Part shown: positions 48,501-53,860 of the stretch, in pieces
Layout: each line of letters opens with the position of its first letter
Position numbering within the stretch: the stretch's first letter is position 1
Assembly: GCA_032622095.1 (NCBI GenBank)
Contig: CP136061.1
Location: 82,994,324 to 83,058,323 of the forward strand
Direction of reading: 5' to 3'
DNA: 64,000 nucleotides
Origin: Siphonodentalium dalli
Taxonomy: Eukaryota; Mollusca; Scaphopoda; Gadilida; Siphonodentaliidae
The notes under the pieces: model-generated
Databases searched by the model: none
Seen by the model: the letters and a program-made list of their open reading frames with translations, nothing else
What the model was told of the DNA's origin: nothing
Made by a program: the position numbers and the translations under genes

Positions 48501-51500
48501 ATAATATAACATATAACTTTTTTTTTACAAGGTGTTTGTGCTGGATAGTGTTTCGGCTCGGACTGTCATTGTCTTCAAAGCATTGTGCATGGAGTTATGG
48601 ATCCACAATGGTGTGTAACTTCTGTACTGTGCATATAACTTATACTGTCTCAAATAGGCTCAAAACAGGATAAAACACTTACCACCTTATTGAAAGAAAT
48701 ATGTTCGTTTAACTTTTGTTTATTTATTTAATGGCAATTTCTTAATTTATTTACGACCATCGGTATGCTTAAATGACTCCTCGTCGTAGCATTTCAATCA
48801 TCCCTCAAGGCAAGCACGGAGTGTGACTCACATTTAATGTTCACCATCTTGAAGGACAGTGAAAGAAAGAAGTGATTTATTCCACTGAGCCCGTGCCACA
48901 CACCTCTAAATATATTATTTTCGCCGGAATTTGTGTTAGGCTGAGAACGATTCGAAGTGTGAAAAATATATAGAATTACAAAAATGTAATTTCTTTTTTT
49001 CTTTTAAAGATGGATTATCTCTCTAAATAACAAATTTGATATAGTTGCGTGGGTATAAAATAATAGATATGGACTGAAGACCCCTGTCCGGAAAGGCTTC
49101 TATCAATTAATATTGATTTTATTTCGCATATTTTATTGGGACTGTTTATTTGTCTATTTTTAGAACAGACCATTAGCGTGATACCATATAGCGATAGAGA
49201 GCATTGGGCTGATTATATGGCTACGTACCGGACGTCAAATGTCCCAGATTGATTGGTTGTATTGTTTTATTCCATAGTTATAAGCGATAATGAGTATAAT
49301 TAACGTTTAACTGTGACAATATTACACAATACATTTTTTGGTCCATGTTAACAGTAACCACTATTGTTCGTTAGCGAAATCACAACACCTTTTTAGACCA
49401 GAAAATATTCGAAATAATATTAATATTAATCGATAGAAGAATTTCCGGACAGGAGTCATCGATTCAGATCTAATAGTATATACCCCGGTAACTATATAAT
49501 ACATGTTTACAAAGAGATAATCCACCTTTAAACATACATAAGACCATATATGGAATATTATTAATTCTGAATATATGTCACTGGCGGCAAAAGTGGACAC
49601 AATGACAACATCTATACATCAAATAAGACATTGAACTATATGATTTAGGTAATTATATGACAATTTAAAATAGAAGATGGCGAAGAGGATCTAACCAGTG
49701 GGTCACTGTTTATATTAAGTTATACCAGCTGCCATATTAAAACAGTAATTGAGCCTGGTGATCAGCCGAGTTTTACTACGATCGGAGATTTATAAACTCA
49801 ATTTTGTTTTAAGGGTTCCATAAAATTAGTAGGGCGATGGTCTGGACTAGTGCCTGGAAACAACACTATTTAATTGTAGGTCTCACTCACCATCCGACGA
49901 GCGATTTCCCTGAGTTCTTCGAAGTCTTTATCAGCATTATTGGTTTTCACAGAGCTTTCCTCCACCGAGCCGACATGTATTGCTTTCATGTACTTCTTCG
50001 CAAATTCTTGGTCATTGTGGAAAGCTTTGAAAGCACTCTGCAAGAAACGAAAATTCAATTTAATGTGGTTGATTAAATAAATAAATAAAACACTTGCTTG
50101 AGAATTGTGTTGCACTTTTGATCATTCCAAGCGAAGATCTTTTTAAGTTAATAAGGGTGATTTTATTTTGATGGTAACTGTCCCTATACTGCAGTTATGG
50201 CTATATCCAGTCAGTGTAAACATGTCTTACCTTTATCATCCAATAATTAACCCTAAATACAGCAGTTAATATTTATAACATGTATATGTGCGTAATTCAA
50301 ACGTCGTATATTGACCAATGCTGGCCACGGTTTTTAAAATCAAATAGAATCTCGAATTGAATCAGGGGCGAGATTCGCGAATCGAATATATATGAGCCAA
50401 ACCTGAGTATCAAAATGTCCACATAGTAATGGAAATTGAGCAGGGCGGAAAACGGACACATAAATGTCCAGACGGATTAAAACATGCACGGATAACATTC
50501 TCTTCGAGTGGGGTGTAAAAAATGAATCAAAAGTAAATATATACAACACATTTTGACTTGTGGTCTAAACTCAACAATAAAATTGACTAAATACTGGTTT
50601 GAATATCTGACAAATTTAGCCTACTTCAGGTCTGAATCCATGTGATGTTGTGTTAGGTAAATATGTCGCATTATGAAATGTTGAAAATTAAATATAACAT
50701 ACGAGTGGACCTATAAATACCAAAGAATACCATTTTCTTATTGAAAAATTAGCCAAATTTGTTTTGCCGTCTGTCTAAATGATCGAAATGATTTGAAATA
50801 ATGGTGGTTTGCGCTCCAAAATACCTCTAATAAATTTTACTTCTGAATTTATCACGATATCTAAATCAAACAAACGCCTCACGAAAATTTCCCGGACTTA
50901 TTTTTGCAAGGTGAGACTGCATAACGACCGAAACATTTAAAGTTTCTCTTTTCGATGTACACCATAAGAGGTGGAATACCAACTAAAGAAAGTGCCATAT
51001 CATTTGTAGTCGTTGGAAGTCCTTGAATATTTTTTATGCACACTCTATGAACTCGCTCAAGGCGAATACCACTGTGTGAGCTAATATTAAACAGCAGTAC
51101 ACAAACGGGGAAGGACAATGCATTAATAGATTTTGACTGAACTAATAGGTGAGACGTCACAATAGCATCATTGGTTGCAAAATAATTTGCTCCGTAAAAA
51201 ACACCATAAATTAAACAAAAAAACAATGCAAAAACGTCAAGCCATTATATTCATGAAGATAAAAATAACATGGAAAAGTACATCTTTGTAAATTTGATAG
51301 TATTTTGTGTCAAGATTTCGGAATATTATGTCTACTGGCGTTAAACATTTCAATCAGCCACTGAAACAATGGTGGATGCATATCAACGGCTAAATTAAGC
51401 CAGGACGAACTTCCAACTAGTTTGTGAAAGATGTCCGCAGAGACAAGGAAACATTTGCAGAATACAGGACAAGAAAACTGTTATTCGTGTAACGGAAAAT

Positions 51501-53796
51501 TCAAGATAAAGAAAAACAGGATTGTTTGTGACTTTTGTGAGCAGCACTACCATTCAGATGTCAAAGGATAGCTGCGGAGGATGCAACAGATATACTAAAT
51601 ACATCAAGCAGTATTTTATGGTCGTGTAAGAAATGTAGAAATAACAAAAGCGACAGCTAGAATAAATGCCACAGTGACCAGGAAACAAACGATGACAGTA
51701 AACAGAATAACCAGGAAACAAAAGAAGAATTGGGACCAAATATGGAACATGTAAGCAGGAACGGACAATCAAAAATGCGGGAACAATTAAGTTCTGAGGA
51801 TATGGGCATTTGGATGTCACACATCGAAAAGTTGCTGGAAAAAGTAATTGCAAATATGGACAAATTTGATGCGTGTATCAAAATTAAAGTGGATCAGCGC
51901 ATTGATAACTTCGAAAAGAAGTATAGCGCAAAACTGGAAAAACACTTCAGAAATGGAAAAGATATCACAGAACATAGAGTCGAATATGTTGAAACTAGGA
52001 AAAAGAGTAAATAGATGTGAAGAAAAACATACTACTGAACGGGGAGAAACATACACGCAATTAGAAGCATCAACAAGGAAATGAGAAAAATAATCCAAGA
52101 ATTCGAAGAGAAAAACAAACGATTGTTTGAACAACAGCGAACAGAAATACAAGAAAAACAGACTATGTTAGAAACTATTATAGAAGAAAAACTTAAAACA
52201 CCCATAAACGCATATTCAGAACCAACTGGAATTTCAGAATCAAAGAAACACAACATCGTGATAGCAAATAAAACCCGAATTTCCACAAACAGAAGAATAT
52301 TCAAGAGAACAGGACTGGCAAATTATAAGCAATGAATTACAGGAAGGTCAAAATTTAACGACAGCGATGTCTTGTCCTTTTACAGACTTGGCAATAGGTC
52401 TTCGAACAAAAATCGGCCGGTGAAGATAGTCCTGAAGAATAAACAAACTCGAGACAAAATGATTCATGATGATATCAGATAAATAAAAAGGACAGTAAAA
52501 CAACAGGTAGTGCAAAAATATACTTTAATAGAGATCTCACGAAAACGCAAATGGAACAGCTCTATGGACTCCGCATAGAACTGAAACGGAAACAGAAAGT
52601 TTACCCTTCTAGGAATTTCCGCTTGGAAGGTATTCGGATAGTGGAACATTATACTTTGAAATAGTGCACCCCAGTGTACACAGCATTACTCAATTTTTTG
52701 TGAATTGTGATGTAAAAATTGTGAATGTATAATATATATTAACGAGGACTAATAGTCAAACAGACTCGTTCTCAAAATAAAGATGAAATCCCTCCTGCCA
52801 GAATTACTGAGCATAAAGTACGTCGATCGGATTTTTTCTATTATGATGTCAACAATGTAATTACTGAAAGTTTTGAGAACACAACGGTATACCAAGATGG
52901 GTAACTCTATCTGTTTCGGAAATAGAATCATTACCCAGTTTCCATGTTCTGGTCGCGTTGAGAGTTGCTTATAATATCTCATTGAACACAACAACATACA
53001 AATGTACGTATTCTTGGAATTGAATCTATATCTCCATTTTATACTCTATCGATAACATATATCAATTAATGATTGAAATCCCGACCTAGTGAGCGAAAGT
53101 AGCACTATATTGTCGGCATGATTGCACCAAGGAGGCACAATCTATGTTGTAAACGCACAGGCCACAATTCAACTCGACACGTTTCTGAAGTACATCGTCA
53201 ACGAAGATATTGTAAAGGAACTGTGAGATAGTTAGTACCTCCCTGTCTGGTACTGTGACATACTGTACCTCGAACCACACCGAGCGGTATTCTGATACAG
53301 TACACTACATGACATACAAGTTATTAACACGTTGAAGATTCGCAATGTATCGTCTGCCAATTTTCGGATATAGAGAAACTAAACTAAATAAGAAATATTA
53401 TCTTTGTGAAGAAGTTTCTATCGAAATTTGGTAATAAAGAAACTTTCCAGAGAAGATGAGGCCTCAACAGAGTGAGGTCCCAAGAGGGTGAATTTAGTGA
53501 TGCTAGCCCGTTAGTGCTAATCACTAAATTCACCCTCTGTGTACCTCATTATGCACATGACAGACACACTAAACTCTGGCCCGGTGTTGATAAATACTCA
53601 CTGTTCCATCTTGACCAGCGTAATGTGAGATGACTTTACTTCCGCCAGGATGTTTCTTGGACCAGTTTGTGATATCGTACACTTCGTTGTCGATAACGAG
53701 CCATCGGTCGTCGCGTGTCGAGTGTTTCGCTATCTCATCCCATTTATATTGGTTTTGTGTCGTTGTAAGTGACTCTGCTTTGCCCCCTTTTCCCAT
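21460..53796 (-). CDS. Front-end fatty acyl desaturase (cytochrome b5-fused), 12 coding exons
   Basis: The spliced product is 439 residues, close to the usual front-end desaturase length. Residues 17-90 form a cytochrome b5 domain (HPGG at 49-52; heme ligands probably H49 and H72). Hydrophobic segments in exon 3 (about 115-160) and exons 8-9 (about 260-310) are the membrane spans. The three di-iron histidine boxes are HDYGH (171-175), HMHYQHH (206-212) and QIEHH (374-378); the leading Gln in box 3 marks front-end enzymes. Family knowledge: these ER-membrane enzymes use electrons from the fused b5 domain to add a double bond between an existing one and the carboxyl end (delta-5, delta-6 or delta-8) in polyunsaturated fatty acid synthesis. 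Regiospecificity cannot be read here. All eleven introns are GT-AG and every junction keeps frame. A TATATATAG lies about 45 bases upstream of the ATG; promoter not established. No fads1/fads2 symbol is assigned. Confidence 0.95.
21962..22555. repeat. 43-bp satellite, about 14 units
   Basis: Unit: TTCATATACCCGTATTCCTT followed by ATTGTCAGATTCATATACAA and TAA. Units differ by a few substitutions (GTCAG/GCTAG/GTTAG). It lies in desaturase intron 11. Confidence 0.93.
22690..23485. repeat. Cluster of foldback repeats of family F
   Basis: Hairpins near 22697-22795 (AGGAGGTCCC...AGGGTGAATTCGGTGATGCT with inverse), 23140-23225 (AATGAGGTCACAAGAGGGTG with inverse) and 23427-23485 (TTGAGGTACTTAGATGATGA with ACCTCATC), plus a half copy at 22980-23010. 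They share the AGGGTGAATT core and differ elsewhere in step with the opposite arm, which supports structural rather than sequence relatedness. Confidence 0.72.
23709..25460. repeat. 50-bp satellite, about 35 units, derived from the family M terminal repeat
   Basis: Unit: AAAGATGGTCTATCTCTTTG, TAAACATGTGTTATATAGTT, ACCGGGGTAT. The same 50 bases form the terminus of family M elements (for example 46848-46900). The array passes without a break into the inner sequence of one such element at 25461 (GAATCGAAGACTCCTGTCCG), whose single opposite end is at about 25970. No unique spacers separate the units. Confidence 0.95.
25461..25970. mobile_element. TIR element family M body whose left terminus is the expanded satellite
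   Basis: The interior and right end match other family M copies: CTCCTGTCCG, ATCGATTAATATTGATT, GTTAGCTAACGAAC, TAGAACAAG, ATTCGAAATAACATCAATAC, GTTTCCGGACA and AGAGATAATCCATCTTTAA. No coding capacity. Confidence 0.88.
25905..27270. repeat. Tandem duplication of a roughly 0.69-kb unit carrying a TIR element
   Basis: About 25905-26590 and 26591-27270 are near-identical copies. Each contains an element with terminal inverted repeats of about 50 bases (AGAATGAGCAATGGGTGATG...GCAAACAAGGTACC and inverse), at about 26096-26561 and 26785-27215. The first copy retains about 25 bases missing from the second (GAGAGGTGCCGATTCCTCCG region). No transposase. Confidence 0.85.
27359..27510. repeat. Two diverged family P hairpins in series
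   Basis: 27442-27510 (GCCAGTG...GCGAAGTTCCCTATGGGAGACTTGC...CACTGCC) keeps the stem-loop layout of the 69-bp palindrome with different stem bases; 27359-27414 is a second diverged copy. Followed by ACAGG as in other copies. Confidence 0.7.
28029..28498. mobile_element. 470-bp TIR element flanked by TTAA
   Basis: Begins TTAA AGGTACTCAATCCG and ends CGGATTGAGTACCT TTAA. A TTAA target duplication is typical of piggyBac-like elements; no transposase is present. The interior has a second inverted pair (TTTGATTCGAGTCGAGGAAG and inverse). A partial relative lies at about 56516-56891. Confidence 0.8.
28586..29467. mobile_element. 0.88-kb TIR element, class unassigned
   Basis: Ends GCACGCTGGTCATCCTA and TAGGATGACCAGCGTGC are exact inverted repeats of 17 bases. 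The interior has further inverted pairs around GCGGGCAAA and CCCGTTACGGG but no coding region. No clear target duplication. Confidence 0.72.
29965..30090 (-). CDS. Desaturase coding exon 11 (end of histidine box 3)
   Basis: Completes the second His of QIEHH, then [20 protein letters not shown] to PEAFSDIF. Acceptor TTGCAG/TCT, donor TTCAG/GTGAGT, phase 2 exit. [10 protein letters not shown] is a family signature. Confidence 0.96.
30345..30413. repeat. 69-bp palindromic hairpin (family P), copy 2
   Basis: Identical in layout to 11865-11933, preceded by AACAGAACGGCCCTGT and followed by TTAACACATATTAAAAATG. The same left and right flanks occur at 39729-39797, so the mobile unit is larger than the palindrome. 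Confidence 0.95.
31870..32257. repeat. Exon 10-derived minisatellite with a decoy donor
   Basis: About 13 units of 23-25 bases (AACCAGTCATTAAGATGACA then TGTG). The unit equals the plus-strand image of exon 10 coding for NDWFTGHL joined to the TTAAG just past the donor. One long unit (about 31985-32045) repeats the exon end and donor together: TCA/GTAAGTATAC at 32002, against the real CCA/GTAAGTCTAC at 32257. Confidence 0.88.
32258..32437 (-). CDS. Desaturase coding exon 10 (start of histidine box 3)
   Basis: Begins by completing Arg, then [20 protein letters not shown] and [20 protein letters not shown] to FQIEH. Acceptor AATTACAG/GAT, donor CA/GTAAGT, phase 2. The sequence [20 protein letters not shown] is highly conserved in FADS proteins. 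Both exon ends have partial tandem duplicates in the adjacent introns. Confidence 0.96.
32489..32583 (-). pseudogene. Partial tandem duplicate of exon 10 with its 3' splice site
   Basis: In intron 9, the minus strand reads GATTACAG/G followed by codons for [19 protein letters not shown], a close copy of the true start of exon 10 ([19 protein letters not shown]). Flanking intron bases (AATGTTATAATAAA) are copied too. The copy stops after about 60 coding bases without a donor, so it is probably not used as an exon. Confidence 0.85.
33156..33253 (-). CDS. Desaturase coding exon 9
   Basis: 32 codons plus two bases, [20 protein letters not shown] to FFHFEAM. Acceptor TTTGTTTCAG/GAA, donor CG/GTAAGT, phase 2 exit. 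Membrane segment. Adjoins a minisatellite that repeats its acceptor tract. Confidence 0.93.
33254..33495. repeat. Minisatellite starting at the exon 9 acceptor
   Basis: Short units (CAATATACAACTAGGTCA, about 18 bases) and longer units of about 40 bases adding CAACAATAACAGC and TGAAACAAA. The longer units repeat the intron's 3' end exactly from the splice site: true site TTC/CTGAAACAAACAATATAC at 33254, copy AGC/CTGAAACAAACAATATAC at 33451. On the minus strand that copy is an intact TTTGTTTCAG acceptor. Confidence 0.85.
33496..35478 (-). other. Intron 8 remainder: dispersed repeats and a perfect inverted repeat
   Basis: Two diverged copies of a repeat with TAATAAGACACA...TGTCGGCACG and GTGTTGACTGTGAGATAAA are at about 34060-34260 and 35090-35290; a third is outside, at about 27690-27850. 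A perfect 27-base inverted repeat is at 34953-34979 and 35017-35043. A G-run occurs at 33862-33871. No coding signal. Confidence 0.65.
34953..35043. repeat. Perfect 27-bp inverted repeat with 37-bp spacer
   Basis: CCCCAGTTTATAGCGGAATT...ACAAAA at the left arm is the exact reverse complement of the right arm ending CTATAAACTGGGG. The spacer is unrelated sequence. Confidence 0.9.
35479..35555 (-). CDS. Desaturase coding exon 8
   Basis: The split Leu codon, then [20 protein letters not shown] to RKLWG. Acceptor CTTTTTCAG/TGG, donor GGG/GTAAGT, phase 0 exit. A membrane-spanning segment. A 42-bp minisatellite starts at its acceptor side. Confidence 0.95.
35556..36240. repeat. 42-bp minisatellite starting at the exon 8 acceptor
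   Basis: About 13-15 units of roughly 42 bases (GGGTCGTTACAGATGGCGTG, CGAGAAACAGACATCATATA). The unit nearest exon 8 contains the real polypyrimidine tract (minus strand ATGTCTGTTTCTTTTTCAG), and all units carry its GTCTGTTTCT core. A 252-codon minus-strand frame runs through the array and into exon 8; it is a repeat artefact, not a protein. Confidence 0.82.
36724..36784 (-). CDS. Desaturase coding exon 7
   Basis: 20 codons plus one base, [20 protein letters not shown]. Acceptor TTTTTCAG/GTA, donor CTAT/GTGAGT, phase 1. The [11 protein letters not shown] block corresponds to the conserved LPYNHQHEYFF of animal FADS. Confidence 0.94.
37610..39590 (-). mobile_element. CR1/jockey-like LINE fragment in intron 6
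   Basis: Minus strand, 5' to 3': endonuclease start [16 protein letters not shown] and [14 protein letters not shown] with [13 protein letters not shown] (39298-39555), a middle region, RT pieces [20 protein letters not shown] then MANVV (38124-38321), and the [19 protein letters not shown] region near 37700. Frameshifts and gaps throughout. It lies in the same orientation as the host gene. A 25-base perfect inverted repeat within it (37845-37908) is unusual for LINE sequence. Confidence 0.82.
39597..40096. repeat. 105-bp direct repeats flanking the palindromic foldback element
   Basis: 39597-39703 and 39992-40096 share CGTCGTTTCCGAGTAATAGT, ACGATGAGC, CCCATAACATAATAGGGAAT and TTGGTAACGACTGGCTGTTT. 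The foldback element lies between them, so it is flanked by a duplication far longer than any normal target duplication. Confidence 0.85.
39722..39962. mobile_element. 241-bp foldback element with palindromic ends (family P, complete)
   Basis: Both ends are full 69-bp palindromes (39729-39797 and 39887-39955). The whole is bounded by GCCCTGTGCC at the left and GGCACAGGGC at the right. The centre is AT-rich (AAAATGATAAAATTGTAAAA). Other family P copies in the window are single ends of this unit. No coding capacity. Confidence 0.85.
40497..40921. repeat. Degraded family M TIR element
   Basis: The left half (CCTAGGTATAAAATAATA, GAAGACCCCTGTC, TATCAATTAATATTGATG) and the right half (AATATCGAAATAAAATCAAT, GTTATTTAAAGATATAGTCC) match the family M consensus; the middle has been replaced. 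Confidence 0.7.
41030..41150. repeat. About 30-bp minisatellite, four units
   Basis: Units GGGAGACATGGACCAGCCTA then GATGGCAACTT, with variation. It ends about 80 bases 3' of exon 6, near a second copy of the donor-side sequence (TCACTCTACC at 41144 versus TTACTCTACC at the real donor, 41221). The link to the donor is weak. Confidence 0.65.
41230..41295 (-). CDS. Desaturase coding exon 6
   Basis: 22 codons, [20 protein letters not shown] then VK. Acceptor TTTATAG/ATA, donor AAG/GTAGAG, phase 0. KDPDV and the VGE turn are family landmarks. Confidence 0.94.
42198..42257 (-). CDS. Desaturase coding exon 5 (histidine box 2)
   Basis: 20 codons, [20 protein letters not shown]. Acceptor TTTCAG/GGT, donor GTG/GTAAGT, phase 0. 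The [14 protein letters not shown] block matches the conserved second box region (WWNHRHFQHHAKPN-like in animals). Confidence 0.96.
42293..42845. mobile_element. TIR element family M, full-length copy in intron 4
   Basis: Left end TTAAAGATAGATTATCTCTT, right end AGAGATAATCCACCTTTAA. Shared interior: CCCCTGTCCGGAAAGGCTTC, TAGAACAGACCATTCG, GTTCGTTAGCTAACCAACC, TTTCCGGACAGGACTC. About 550 bp with long inverted ends. No coding capacity. Confidence 0.88.
42860..43010. repeat. About 33-bp minisatellite
   Basis: Four units of GCTTACGGTACGATAAGGA with CAGAAAGAAAGTAT. On the minus strand each unit shows ACCGTAAGC, a donor-like string, but no exon is adjacent. Confidence 0.75.
43011..44879. other. 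Middle of intron 4, unassigned
   Basis: A 98-codon plus-strand frame (43180-43476) is Lys/Asn-rich with no recognisable domain. Repeated phrases AATCAGGAGCGATGCTCAAT, CTCCGGAAC occur twice (43970-44035). The GATGGCTG...TTTTACTCTTTGCATGACTAAA dispersed repeat lies at 44330-44690. Confidence 0.45.
44880..45546. repeat. Exon 4-derived minisatellite (60-bp and 45-bp units) starting at the donor
   Basis: About 12 units. Plus strand: CATGAAACCCATGATAGAGT, GGTGCAGTATGCGATTCCAT, TTTATATAATTACTAACCAC. This is the image of the exon 4 end ([15 protein letters not shown]) plus the donor (GTTAGTAATT). The distal six units are 60 bp; the proximal units are 45 bp, lacking the CGATTCCATTTTATA part. Both lengths are multiples of three and the minus strand stays open for 196 codons (44912-45502), reading [20 protein letters not shown]-like repeats. 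Each unit carries GTTAGTAAT or GTTAATAAT. Confidence 0.93.
45547..45648 (-). CDS. Desaturase coding exon 4 (histidine box 1)
   Basis: 34 codons, [16 protein letters not shown] to [11 protein letters not shown]. Acceptor TTTCCAG/GTT, donor CAG/GTTAGTAAT, phase 0. It carries HDYGH, the first di-iron box. Its 3' end and donor are the apparent source of the minisatellite that begins directly downstream. Confidence 0.96.
45649..46492 (-). other. Desaturase intron 3, with a truncated hairpin element
   Basis: 46140-46357 contains the CCCATACAGAGCCCCAG...GGGGCTCCCTGTATGG hairpin followed by an AT-rich link and a half family P palindrome (46321-46357). The arrangement is the inverse of that at 11865-12092, so hairpin plus palindrome form one recurring unit. 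The rest is unassigned. Confidence 0.7.
46493..46639 (-). CDS. Desaturase coding exon 3 (first membrane region)
   Basis: 49 codons, [20 protein letters not shown] onward to ILFMATEM. Acceptor TTTCAG/GGA, donor ATG/GTAAGA, phase 0. Strongly hydrophobic, with the family-typical YVGTGWVPF turn between two spans. Confidence 0.95.
46846..47373. mobile_element. TIR element family M, full-length copy in intron 2 (proximal)
   Basis: Left end TTAAAGGTGGATTATCTCTT then TGTAGACATGTATTATATAG and TTACCGGGGTATA; right end AGAGATAATCCATCTTTAA. Its left 50 bases are the closest full-length source for the satellite unit at 23709-25460. GGACCGTTCCAC occurs 17 bases outside the left end (46818) and directly outside the right end (47375). 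Confidence 0.9.
47374..49003. other. Intron 2 between family M copies, unassigned
   Basis: No coding region recognised. Contains AAGCAGACGACAGTAATCAG, a phrase shared with the hairpin element of 12060 and 46180. The short frame 48275-48502 contains AFADDV but no other RT landmark. Confidence 0.4.
49004..49531. mobile_element. TIR element family M, full-length copy in intron 2 (distal)
   Basis: Left end TTAAAGATGGATTATCTCTC, right end CAAAGAGATAATCCACCTTTAA. The shared interior is present, including TTAGAACAGACCATTAGCGT and GTTCGTTAGCGAAATC. The right end keeps ATACCCCGGTAACTATATAA, the same arm that forms the 50-bp satellite. Confidence 0.9.
49891..50037 (-). CDS. Desaturase coding exon 2
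   Basis: 49 codons, [18 protein letters not shown] to LREIARRM. Acceptor CTTGCAG/AGT, donor ATG/GTGAGT, phase 0 at both ends. It supplies the second heme histidine (AFH) and the acidic linker between the b5 and desaturase domains. Confidence 0.95.
50880..51226 (-). mobile_element. LINE RT C-terminal fragment in intron 1
   Basis: [40 protein letters not shown] then FKCFGRY matches the C-terminal region of CR1/jockey-like RT proteins (the LE+ RR.L+.IQGLP...ALSLLGI.P...I.KR pattern). Host-gene orientation. Truncated at both sides. Confidence 0.75.
51431..52665 (+). mobile_element. LINE ORF1 remnant: PHD-type zinc finger, coiled coil, RRM-like tail
   Basis: From ATG at 51431 the frame gives [20 protein letters not shown] and CEQHYHS, then, after a one-base shift, [11 protein letters not shown]: a Cys4-His-Cys3 PHD pattern lacking one Cys. 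Next comes a coiled coil ([20 protein letters not shown]... to EKHFRN, 51730-52014), frameshifted continuations ([20 protein letters not shown]), and a tail [20 protein letters not shown] then [20 protein letters not shown], as in LINE ORF1 proteins. Antisense to the desaturase. Several frame breaks. Confidence 0.72.
52666..53467. other. Proximal intron 1, unassigned
   Basis: No repeat or coding signal recognised; frames at 52749-52997 and 53086-53280 show no domain. Confidence 0.4.
53468..53552. repeat. Foldback repeat family F near exon 1
   Basis: AGTGAGGTCCCAAGAGGGTG, AATTTAGTGATGCTAGC pairs with GCTAATCACTAAATTCACCC and TCTGTGTACCTCATT. It lies 50 bases from the exon 1 donor inside intron 1. 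Confidence 0.85.
53602..53796 (-). CDS. Desaturase coding exon 1 (start; cytochrome b5 domain)
   Basis: 65 codons from ATG at 53796 ([10 protein letters not shown]...), ending AGQDGT at donor ACA/GTGAGTATT, phase 0. It contains [25 protein letters not shown] and the heme motif [10 protein letters not shown]. The MG-K/R-GG start is common in molluscan Fads, which supports this start. An AG at 53818 (CCTCAG/ATATC) could mark a 5' untranslated exon boundary. Confidence 0.95.
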
Positions 53797-53860
53797 GTTA
53801 ATGTTATGCGCTGATATCTGAGGATGAATATATCTATATATAGTCGTTTTGTCATTTCCT
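53797..53860 (-). promoter_or_regulatory. Possible 5' leader and TATA-like sequence of the desaturase
   Basis: Minus strand: ACTATATATAGATATATTCA about 45 bases upstream of the ATG, then CCTCAGATATCAGCGCATAA. The TATA-like string could position transcription just upstream of the ATG; alternatively CCTCAG is an acceptor after a 5' untranslated exon further upstream. Neither is established. Confidence 0.3.

Noticed and set aside
48275-48502. AFADDV, resembling an RT catalytic box
   Set aside because: No flanking RT motifs in any frame; likely chance.
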